Assembly (NCBI RefSeq): GCF_010119545.1
Contig: NZ_JAAEAA010000004.1
Location: 1-64,000, forward strand
From: Pontibacter fetidus
GTDB taxonomy: Bacteria > Bacteroidota > Bacteroidia > Cytophagales > Hymenobacteraceae
Reading direction: 5' to 3'
DNA length: 64,000 nt
The notes beneath the pieces were generated by a model. The model worked only from the letters and a program-made list of their open reading frames with translations. It had not been told where the DNA came from and did not search any database. Positions 52,928-60,541 of this stretch are shown one piece after another. Each line of letters starts with the position of its first letter. Position 1 is the stretch's first letter. Both the position numbers and the translations under genes were made by a program.

Positions 52928-52974
52928 CCACACCTAAACGTAAGCTATGCCTTCGTTTAGCCAAACCGTTGGTG
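52921..52974 (+). other. attC-like site 5 (right end)
   Basis: R'' CAGCTAAC (52921-52928), inner perfect pair CTAAACG (52934-52940) with CGTTTAG (52954-52960), R' GTTGGTG (52968-52974). R'' exactly complements the cassette's left boundary GTTAGCTG. No further AAC...GTT site is found to the right. Confidence 0.8.
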
Positions 52975-53026
52975 CAAGCAATAGAATAATACTATCCGAC
53001 ACTTGTTTCAACACCACAATCTAACT

Positions 53027-53590
53027 ATGCCAGCAAAAAAAGAACTCCAACCCACACAACACCAGGAACTACTCCAGACACTAAAAGCCCGTTTCAAGAA
53101 AAACATGAACCGCCACAAAACTATAGAGTGGGCAATGGTGGAAGCAAAACTGGAAGCAAACCCGGACAAACTATGGTCTTTGAACGAGATGGAGGTAACG
53201 GGTGGCGAGCCGGATGTAGTAGGATATAATGCAGAAACAGACACCTATACTTTTTACGATTGCGCAGCCGAAAGCCCTAAAGGCCGCCGAAGCCTCTGTT
53301 ACGACCACCAGGCACTGGAAGAACGGAAAGAGCACAAACCCGAGAACAGCGCCGTAGAAATGGCCGCTGACATGGGCATACAACTGTTAACCGAAGCACA
53401 ATACCGCGAATTGCAGCAGCTTGGTAAATTCGATCTGAAAACATCGAGCTGGGTGAAAACGCCTGCCGAGATCCGGAAACTGGGTGGTGCCCTGTTCTGC
53501 GACCGCCGTTACGACACGGTTTTTCTGTACCACAACGGAGCGCAATCATACTACGCTGCACGGGCCTTCCGGGGTATGTTAGAAGTATAA
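53027..53590 (+). CDS. DUF4256 family protein
   Basis: ATG at 53027 (MPAKKELQPTQHQELLQTLK) gives 187 residues; the upstream TTG frame is not used. The protein matches DUF4256: KARFKKNMNRHKTIEW, MEVTGGEPDVVGY, AAESPKGRRSLCYDHQAL and the closing VFLYHNGAQSYYAARAFRG. Function unknown, cytosolic. It contains an AACTATAG word and normal codon use, so it marks the return to resident DNA after the array. Confidence 0.85.
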   Translation: MPAKKELQPTQHQELLQTLKARFKKNMNRHKTIEWAMVEAKLEANPDKLWSLNEMEVTGGEPDVVGYNAETDTYTFYDCAAESPKGRRSLCYDHQALEERKEHKPENSAVEMAADMGIQLLTEAQYRELQQLGKFDLKTSSWVKTPAEIRKLGGALFCDRRYDTVFLYHNGAQSYYAARAFRGMLEV

Positions 53591-53680
53591 AGAATATTTT
53601 GCCCGCAAACAGCAGCAAGTACCAAATACAACTACCTTAAACCTGACAAAGCAACTATAAACTATAGTTTAAACCCATTT

Positions 53681-54145
53681 ATGGAAATTACCCAACTAAA
53701 CCCGAGGCCGGAAATAGAGCAGAACAACAAGCTAAACAAAAAATTCATACAGTTTGAAAGTCTCCTGAACGTATTAAGAAGCCGGGAGCTACCTGCTGAG
53801 ATTACAGTTTACATCAACAATGAAATTAGCTTAATCAACTCGACTACAGCATCAGAGAAGGTATTTGAAAAACAAGTAAGTACGAGCCAGGCTGGGATTT
53901 TAAAACTACTTGAGAAAGAACTTAAGCTTGTAACAAAAAACCACTACCGTAATTTGTGGTTACCACTGGGCATGAGCACCTTTGGCTTACCACTCGGCGT
54001 GGCTTTTGGGTTAAGTTTAGGCAACATGGCTTTTTTAGGGATTGGCTTGCCTATAGGTATGGCAATTGGCGTAGCTGTAGGCACTTCCTTGGATAAGAAA
54101 GCAGAAAAGAACGAAACGCAGCTGGATATAGAGATAAAACATTAG
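53681..54145 (+). CDS. Small membrane protein, unknown
   Basis: Encodes 154 residues: a soluble helical N-domain and a C-terminal pair of glycine-rich membrane helices (about 95-135: LGMSTFGLPLGVAFGLSLGN, GIGLPIGMAIGVAVG). The Gly-zipper look suggests membrane insertion and oligomerisation. No family recognised. Followed by a convergent ATL gene. Confidence 0.65.
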   Translation: MEITQLNPRPEIEQNNKLNKKFIQFESLLNVLRSRELPAEITVYINNEISLINSTTASEKVFEKQVSTSQAGILKLLEKELKLVTKNHYRNLWLPLGMSTFGLPLGVAFGLSLGNMAFLGIGLPIGMAIGVAVGTSLDKKAEKNETQLDIEIKH

Positions 54146-54205
54146 CCCCTCCGAGCTATACTTTGCGATTACATTTATAGTAGTGTAATGTATAGCTCAT
54201 CTGTT

Positions 54206-54541
54206 CTACAAAAGCTCTTTACTCGGGTCCCAGAACAGTTTATCAAAGTCAACTACCTGGTCGTTTTCCACTTTTACACCTTCCTGCATCAGGCGCTCGG
54301 CCATGGCGTTGCTGGCCTCGAAATGCTGTTTGCCGGTAAGCATGCCTACCCGGTTTACAACACGGTGCGCCGGAATTTTGGTAAAGGGCTGCGATGCGAT
54401 TAGGGCCCACCCTACCATGCGTGCCGAGCCTTTGGCACCCAAATAAGTGGCAATGGCGCCATAAGACGTAACCCGCCCTTTAGGTATCAGTTTCACCACT
54501 TCGTAAACATTCTCAAAAAAGTTCTCTTTCTTGTCGCTCAT
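54206..54541 (-). CDS. Alkyltransferase-like protein (ATL, MGMT fold without catalytic Cys)
   Basis: The 111-residue protein has the O6-alkylguanine-DNA alkyltransferase C-domain fold: GRVTSYGAIATYLGAKGSAR near 22-41, then PAHRVV at 57-62 where MGMT has PCHRV. The reactive Cys is replaced by Ala58, so it cannot dealkylate. ATLs bind alkylated guanine and recruit nucleotide excision repair. The DNA-recognition Arg (ARMVG) is kept. Confidence 0.9.
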   Translation of the reverse strand: MSDKKENFFENVYEVVKLIPKGRVTSYGAIATYLGAKGSARMVGWALIASQPFTKIPAHRVVNRVGMLTGKQHFEASNAMAERLMQEGVKVENDQVVDFDKLFWDPSKELL

Positions 54542-54721
54542 AGTTATTTTGTTGCCGAGTACGGTTTAACCTGCTAAAACTGCTGTTTAGCTATTCATTT
54601 TATACTTACGCAGATAATAAGGCCGTCAGGTTGCAGAATTCCCCTTTAACGTTATAACTTTAAAATTCCGGACCTTAGGTAAAATTAAAAAAATGACCCC
54701 ACAGGTATAAGCCGATTAAAC

Positions 54722-54783
54722 CATTTTTATAGTTGCCAGTCCAAGAGTTCGGCTTATGCCGAAACAGCATTTTTATAGTTGCC
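54722..54783 (+). promoter_or_regulatory. Candidate operator: direct repeats around a palindrome, upstream of efflux operon
   Basis: CATTTTTATAGTTGCC occurs at 54722-54737 and again at 54768-54783. Between them lies TTCGGC-TTAT-GCCGAA (54748-54763). It is 110 bp before the RND adaptor gene. The rest of the 353-bp spacer 54542-54894 contains no gene. Confidence 0.4.
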
Positions 54784-54894
54784 GGCAAACAAGTCGCATT
54801 TAGCCCGGTTATCAATCTGCGAAAATAAAATTATACTTTTATAGCTAACAAACACCCTCTGCCCGAGGAAACCTGTAAAATCACCTCACACTAT

Positions 54895-55989
54895 ATGAAG
54901 ATCAAATACATCGTTTACACCCTACTGATACTTGGATTTGGAGCATTGGTCGCTTACCGCATTACACAAAACAAAAACGAAGGTGGCGGTGGCCCGGGTG
55001 GCGGAGGTGGCGGCAGAGGACCGGGCGGCCCCGGAGGCATGCCGGCCATGCGTGTAAATGGTATGGTAGTGCAGCCTCAGAACTTTGCAAACACCTTATC
55101 GGTTACTGGCTCTATCGAAGCAAACGAGCAGGTACAGATCCGTCCGCAGGTGTCGGGTGTGGTGCGTTCCATCTCTTTCCAGGAGGGTAGCAAGGTTAGC
55201 AAAGGCCAGGTGTTGGTTAAGATAGATGATTCGGAACTGCGTGCCCAGCTGGCCCAGGCCCAGACACGCCAGAGCCTTGCCGCCGAAAACGAGCGCCGCG
55301 CTGGTCTGCTGCTTAAAAAAGAGGCTATCAGCCGTGAAGAGTATGATGTTGCCCGCGCTGACCTTAAATCGGCACAGGCCCAGACCCAACTGATACAGGC
55401 ACAGTTAGCCAAAACAACTATACGCGCGCCATTTTCAGGCCGTATTGGTCTGCGCAACATTTCAGAAGGCAGCTTCCTGTCTCCGGAGACCGTTGTGGCT
55501 AATTTAGTAAGTATAGACCCGTTAAAGATCACCTTCTCTGTTCCGGAAAAGTACGCCACCCAGGTAAAAGAAAATACCACGTTAAACTTTACAGTAGCCG
55601 GCTCAGACAAAAAATATAAAGCTACCGTTTATGCTATAGAGCCGGGCATAGAAGCCAGCAGCCGCACACTGCAACTACGCGCCCGTGCTGCAAACGGCGA
55701 TGGTAGCCTGATGCCCGGTTCTTTCGCGAACATCGAGTTGCCCTTAACTGTTATCGAAGGTGCCCTGTTGGTACCGACCGAGGCAGTTATACCTGTGCAG
55801 AACGGTAAAAAAGTATTTGTGAGCAAAGGTGGTAAGGCTACCGAAGCCATGATAGAAACATCAACCCGCACCGAAAAAGATGTGCTGGTAACTTCTGGCC
55901 TGCAGGCCGGCGACACGGTTCTGACGACCGGCATCATGACGTTGAAAGAAGGTACCCCTGTAAAAGTAGCAGTTGGAAAGAATAAGTAA
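54895..55989 (+). CDS. RND efflux periplasmic adaptor (MexA/AcrA-like)
   Basis: The 364-residue membrane fusion protein has an N-terminal anchor (residues 4-22), then a very Gly-rich linker (about 29-48), a lipoyl/coiled-coil hairpin (LRAQLAQAQTRQSLAAENER, DLKSAQAQTQLIQAQLAKTT) and beta-barrel domains ending VPTEAVIPVQNGKKVFV. It bridges the inner-membrane pump to TolC. First gene of a three-gene operon; the pump gene begins 12 bp after its stop. Confidence 0.93.
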   Translation: MKIKYIVYTLLILGFGALVAYRITQNKNEGGGGPGGGGGGRGPGGPGGMPAMRVNGMVVQPQNFANTLSVTGSIEANEQVQIRPQVSGVVRSISFQEGSKVSKGQVLVKIDDSELRAQLAQAQTRQSLAAENERRAGLLLKKEAISREEYDVARADLKSAQAQTQLIQAQLAKTTIRAPFSGRIGLRNISEGSFLSPETVVANLVSIDPLKITFSVPEKYATQVKENTTLNFTVAGSDKKYKATVYAIEPGIEASSRTLQLRARAANGDGSLMPGSFANIELPLTVIEGALLVPTEAVIPVQNGKKVFVSKGGKATEAMIETSTRTEKDVLVTSGLQAGDTVLTTGIMTLKEGTPVKVAVGKNK

Positions 55990-56001
55990 AGCGCGAAAAG
56001 T

Positions 56002-59000
56002 ATGAGTTTATCCACCACAAGTATAAAGCGCCCCGTTTTTACGATCGTTATTAACCTGATACTGATACTGTTCGGTTTTATCGGGTATAGCTTTCTGGGG
56101 GTGCGCGAGTATCCGTCCATCGATCCGGCTATAGTTTCGGTTAGCACCAGTTACTCGGGTGCCAACGCCGACATTATTGAGTCGCAGATAACGGAACCGC
56201 TCGAAAAAGCCATTAACTCTATTGACGGTATCCGCAATATTTCCTCGTCCAGTAACCAGGGCCGTAGTAACATTAACATCGAATTTAACCTGGATAAGAA
56301 CCTGGAAGAAGCGGCCAACGACGTGCGCGACAAAGTATCGCAGGCGGTAAGAAGCTTGCCACAGGATATTGATTCGCCGCCGGTGGTATCTAAAGCCGAT
56401 GCCGACTCGGAGCCTATTATTACCATGACGGTGCAGAGTGCCAACCGTGACCAGTTAGAGCTCAGCGACTATGCCGAGAACGTGATTTCGCAGCGTTTAC
56501 AAACTATACCGGGCGTAAGCAGCGTGCAGATTTGGGGACAAAAGCGCTATGCCATGCGCCTCTGGCTAGACCCAATGAAACTGGCTTCTTATGGTTTAAC
56601 GGTGAGCGATGTGCGTACTGCCCTGAGCCGTGAGAACGTGGAATTACCATCTGGCAAAATAAGTGGCGAGAATACCGAACTGGTTGTAAAAACCCTCGGT
56701 AACATGTCCACTGCCGAGCAGTTCAACAACCTGATCGTAAAGTCAGATGGCAACAAGATCATCCGTTTCAGCGACCTGGGTACAGCAGAGCTTGGCCCGG
56801 AAAACCTGGAGACAAAGATGAGCAATTCAGGTCAGCCGATGGTAGGTCTTGCAATCATCCCGCAACCGGGTACCAACTACCTCGATATTTCAGAAAAATT
56901 CTACGAGCAGTTCGAGAAGCTGAAAAAAGACCTGCCCGAAGACATGAAACTGGATATTGCGATGGATAACACGATATTCATCAAAAAGTCCGTAACCGAG
57001 GTGGCCGAAACTATACTTATCGCGCTGGTACTGGTTATACTTATTATTTACCTGTTCTTCCGCGACTGGAGCATTGCTTTCCGTCCGCTTATCGATATCC
57101 CAGTTTCGCTTATCGCCACTTTCTTTATCATGTACCTGTGCGGTTTCTCGGTAAACGTACTAACGCTGCTGGCTATAGTTCTGGCTACAGGTCTGGTAGT
57201 GGATGATGGTATTGTGGTAACGGAGAACATCTTTAAGAAAGTAGAAGAAGGCATGTCGCCGATCGAAGCTGCTATTAAAGGTTCTAACGAGATCTTCCTG
57301 GCAGTAATTTCGATTTCGATCACGCTGGCTGCGGTGTTTCTTCCTGTTATTTTCCTGGAAGGCTTCGTCGGGCGACTGTTCCGGGAATTTGGTGTCGTGA
57401 TCGGGGCCGCTGTACTTATATCGGCTTTCGTGTCGCTGACACTTACGCCAATGCTGAACGCCTACCTGATGAAAGGCGGCCACCAGAAAAAGACCAGGTT
57501 CTACAACTTTACAGAGCCATACTTCCAGAAAATGAATGCTGGCTACGCCAGTGCGCTGAGCGGCTTTATGAAACGTAAATGGCTAAGTTTCCCGATCATT
57601 ATTTTCTGTATCGGCCTGATAGGTTTATTCTATACTATACTGCAGAAGGAAACAGCTCCTTACGACGACAGAAGTATGTTACGTGTACAGGTAAGTGCCC
57701 CCGAAGGAGCTTCTTACGAATACACCGACCGCTTTATGCAGGAGCTTACCCAATTGGTAAACGACTCTATACCTGAAAAAGCAGTAAACCTTGTGATCAC
57801 CTCGCCGGGTTGGGGTGGCGCAGGTTCTGTAAACAGCGGTATGATGCGTATCGCCCTGAAGCAGCCAGATGAACGCGAACGCTCCCAGAAGGAAGTAGCA
57901 GATTACCTTACCGGCCTGACCCGTAAATATTCTGAAGGCCGAATTATGGTAACGCAGCAGCCAACTATCTCGGTAAACCGCCGTGGTGGCCAACCGATCC
58001 AATACATCATTCAGGCACCAAACTTCCAGAAACTAGAGGAAAAGATACCGGAGTTTATGGAAGAGGCCAGTAAAGACCCTACTTTTTCGAACGTAGATGT
58101 TAACCTGAAATTCAATAAGCCGGAGATCAACATCTCAATCGACCGCGAAAAAGCACAGAGCTTAGGTGTATCGGTAATTGATGTGGCACAAACCTTACAG
58201 TTATCACTAAGCGGCCAGCGCTTCGGGTACTTCCTGATGAACGGACGCCAGTACCAGGTAATGGGCCAGTTTGACCGCCCGGACCGTAACGACCCGCTTG
58301 ACCTGACCTCGTTGTTTGTTCGCAGCAAAGATGGCAAGTTAATTCAGCTGGATAACCTGGTAACGATGTCTGAGCGCAGCAGTCCGCCACAACTATACCA
58401 CAACAACCGTTACATGTCGGCTACCGTTTCGGCTGGTCTGGCGCCGGGCAAAAGTATAGGCGATGGCATTGAGGCCATGGACCGTGTAAAGGAAAAAGTA
58501 CTTGACGAAACATTTACAACTGACCTTGGCGGCGAGTCCAGAGACTTTGTAGAAAGTGGATCGAACACGATGTTTGCTTTTGGTTTGGCCTTGCTCCTGA
58601 TCTACCTTATACTTGCCGCGCAGTTCGAGAGCTTTGTCGATCCGCTGATAATTATACTTACAGTGCCAATGGCGGTAGCCGGTGCCATGCTTTCGTTGTG
58701 GTTGTTTGGCCAGACCTGGAACATCTTCAGCCAGATAGGTACGATCATGCTGATAGGGCTCGTCACGAAGAACGGTATATTGATAGTAGAGTTTGCAAAC
58801 CAGCTCCGGGAACAGGGCAAACCGAAACACGAAGCTATACTGGAAGCTGCTGAAGCCCGTCTTCGCCCGATCCTGATGACGAGTTTGGCCATTGCGCTAG
58901 GTGCTCTGCCAATTGCCTTAGCGTTGGGAGCTGCCGCGCAAAGCCGTATGGGTATGGGTATTGTAATTGTAGGCGGTACCATGTTCTCGCTTATACTTAC

Positions 59001-59100
59001 GCTGTTCGTTATTCCGGCTATTTATGCCATGTGGTCGAGAGAGCGCAAGCACCATCCGGAATTTGATCAGATCGAAGCTTACGAAAAAGCAGCTGTTTAA
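56002..59100 (+). CDS. RND (HAE1-type) multidrug efflux pump
   Basis: The 1032-residue inner-membrane antiporter has about 12 helices and two large periplasmic loops. Helix 4 carries the proton-relay acidic pair VVDDGIVVTEN near 395-405, typical of HAE1. N-terminus SLSTTSIKRPVFTIVINLIL and the end MFSLILTLFVIPAIYAMWSR are standard. It uses the proton gradient to expel lipophilic compounds. Intact and full length. Confidence 0.95.
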   Translation: MSLSTTSIKRPVFTIVINLILILFGFIGYSFLGVREYPSIDPAIVSVSTSYSGANADIIESQITEPLEKAINSIDGIRNISSSSNQGRSNINIEFNLDKNLEEAANDVRDKVSQAVRSLPQDIDSPPVVSKADADSEPIITMTVQSANRDQLELSDYAENVISQRLQTIPGVSSVQIWGQKRYAMRLWLDPMKLASYGLTVSDVRTALSRENVELPSGKISGENTELVVKTLGNMSTAEQFNNLIVKSDGNKIIRFSDLGTAELGPENLETKMSNSGQPMVGLAIIPQPGTNYLDISEKFYEQFEKLKKDLPEDMKLDIAMDNTIFIKKSVTEVAETILIALVLVILIIYLFFRDWSIAFRPLIDIPVSLIATFFIMYLCGFSVNVLTLLAIVLATGLVVDDGIVVTENIFKKVEEGMSPIEAAIKGSNEIFLAVISISITLAAVFLPVIFLEGFVGRLFREFGVVIGAAVLISAFVSLTLTPMLNAYLMKGGHQKKTRFYNFTEPYFQKMNAGYASALSGFMKRKWLSFPIIIFCIGLIGLFYTILQKETAPYDDRSMLRVQVSAPEGASYEYTDRFMQELTQLVNDSIPEKAVNLVITSPGWGGAGSVNSGMMRIALKQPDERERSQKEVADYLTGLTRKYSEGRIMVTQQPTISVNRRGGQPIQYIIQAPNFQKLEEKIPEFMEEASKDPTFSNVDVNLKFNKPEINISIDREKAQSLGVSVIDVAQTLQLSLSGQRFGYFLMNGRQYQVMGQFDRPDRNDPLDLTSLFVRSKDGKLIQLDNLVTMSERSSPPQLYHNNRYMSATVSAGLAPGKSIGDGIEAMDRVKEKVLDETFTTDLGGESRDFVESGSNTMFAFGLALLLIYLILAAQFESFVDPLIIILTVPMAVAGAMLSLWLFGQTWNIFSQIGTIMLIGLVTKNGILIVEFANQLREQGKPKHEAILEAAEARLRPILMTSLAIALGALPIALALGAAAQSRMGMGIVIVGGTMFSLILTLFVIPAIYAMWSRERKHHPEFDQIEAYEKAAV

Positions 59101-59130
59101 ATAATCTAAAATCATACGCAGATACTCTTT

Positions 59131-60444
59131 ATGAAGTATAAAATTGCTGCCCTGTTTGCATTTGCCTTGTCTGTATTTTCAGTGGGCAAGGCAAATGCAC
59201 AGGAAGTACTCACCCTGGAAGAAGCCATCCGGATAACACTGGAGCGGAATTACGATATTCTGCTGGTAAAAAATGACCTAGAAATAAGTAAAAACAATGT
59301 GAACCGCGCTAATGCGGGTATGTTGCCTGCCGTTGAAGGTAACCTTATTCAGAACAACACCATTCAGAACAGCTCACAGACACGCGAAAGTGGACAGGTA
59401 GTTGAACGTAATGGTGCCAAAGGTTCTACCTTGAACTATGGCGTCGGTCTGAACTGGACCGTTTTTGATGGCTTTGGGATGTTTGCCCGCTACGACCAAC
59501 TGAAAGAACTACAGAAACTGGGCGAAGCCAACCTGCAGCAAACGATACTAACCCGAGTTGCCGACGTAACCAGCACCTACTATAACCTAGTGCAGCAGCA
59601 GCAGCAACTAAAAGCTTTAGATACGGCTATGGTAATCTCCAGAGAACGCGTACAGACTGCCCAGAACCGATTTGAGATCGGGAAAGCTGCACGCCTGGAG
59701 GTACTGAATGCGCAGGTAGATTTCAACACCGACACCACCAACATGCTGCGCCAGCTCGAACTATACCAGAACACCCAAACGCAACTGAACGAACTGATGG
59801 CCCGCGACGTGAACACACGCTTCAGGGTAGCAGAAAATGTAACTATTGATGATAAACTGATCTTATCGGAGTTATCAGAAAAAGCTGTACAACAAAATCC
59901 ATCGTTACAGGCAGCACTTATTAACAGACGTGTGGCCGAACTGGATCTGAAGCAGGTAAAGGCAAACAGGTTACCTACTATTTCACTGAACTCCGGCTAC
60001 AACCTGAGCCGCTCCGAATCGGCACTGGGCTTCACGACTTTATCTACAGGTAAAGGTTTTAACTATGGTGTAAGCGCATCTGTTCCTATTTTTAATGGCT
60101 TTTTGCAGCGCCGCCAAGAGCAGAATGCGAACATTAACGTGAATAACGCAGAGCTACAGTTCGAACAGATAAACCAAAGTATAAATGCCCAGCTTACCAG
60201 CGCTTACAATACTTACCAGACCAGCCTGTCGTTGGTGAAACTGGAAGAAAAGAACCAGCAGATCGCGAAACGTAACCTCGAAATAACGATGGATAAATTC
60301 CGTATCGGTAGCATTACCCCTATCGAGTTCCGTGAAGCGCAGCTGAATTATGTAAATGCCACTGTACGTTATAGCAATGCACAGTACCTGGCCAAGCTGG
60401 CCGAAGTATCGCTGAAAGAAATAGCGGGCACCATTACCTTCTAA
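59131..60444 (+). CDS. TolC-family outer-membrane efflux protein
   Basis: The 437-residue protein has a signal peptide (cleavage near ANA-Q, residue 24) and the duplicated OEP layout: LTLEEAIRITLERNYDILLV near 27-46, long helical hairpins (AQNRFEIGKAARLEVLNAQV; DKFRIGSITPIEFREAQLNY) and strand segments. It completes the tripartite pump. Ends before a very strong hairpin. Confidence 0.93.
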   Translation: MKYKIAALFAFALSVFSVGKANAQEVLTLEEAIRITLERNYDILLVKNDLEISKNNVNRANAGMLPAVEGNLIQNNTIQNSSQTRESGQVVERNGAKGSTLNYGVGLNWTVFDGFGMFARYDQLKELQKLGEANLQQTILTRVADVTSTYYNLVQQQQQLKALDTAMVISRERVQTAQNRFEIGKAARLEVLNAQVDFNTDTTNMLRQLELYQNTQTQLNELMARDVNTRFRVAENVTIDDKLILSELSEKAVQQNPSLQAALINRRVAELDLKQVKANRLPTISLNSGYNLSRSESALGFTTLSTGKGFNYGVSASVPIFNGFLQRRQEQNANINVNNAELQFEQINQSINAQLTSAYNTYQTSLSLVKLEEKNQQIAKRNLEITMDKFRIGSITPIEFREAQLNYVNATVRYSNAQYLAKLAEVSLKEIAGTITF

Positions 60445-60460
60445 GTATAACCCAGGCCTA

Positions 60461-60510
60461 GTATTCAAGTATAAAAGTATAGCTTCGGCTATACTTTTAT
60501 ACTTGAATAC
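60461..60510. terminator. Long perfect hairpin with TTCG tetraloop
   Basis: Arms of 23 bp (60461-60483 and 60488-60510, core AAGTATAAAAGTATAGC) are exact complements across TTCG (UUCG in RNA). No long T-run follows. It probably ends the efflux operon. Confidence 0.85.
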
Positions 60511-60541
60511 CTATCTTAAGCCATACTGTCCCGCATCATCT

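Larger units (their letters stand above)
49429..52974 (+). mobile_element. Integrase-less integron cassette array (five cassettes, CALIN-like)
   Basis: Five cassettes with G^TT boundaries at about 49429, 49902, 50917, 51665, 52284 and 52968 all carry genes on the + strand with tiny spacers. Each ends in a folded attC-like site. Each cassette's own R'' box is complementary to its own first bases: cassette 2 CCGCATAAC versus GTTATGCGG, cassette 3 AGGCTAAC versus GTTAGCCT, cassette 5 CAGCTAAC versus GTTAGCTG are exact; cassette 1 has one mismatch and cassette 4 is imperfect. The array lacks the AACTATAG word common in flanking DNA. No tyrosine recombinase is in the window. Confidence 0.75.

Noticed and set aside
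49232-53026. Integron integrase near the array
   Set aside because: No long frame on either strand shows the tyrosine recombinase R...H-x-x-R...Y pattern or the IntI patch; rlmH fills the left flank and DUF4256 the right.
53591-53680. Sixth attC site after DUF4256
   Set aside because: No AAC box complementary to GTTGGTGC and no paired arms; the gene also has resident composition.
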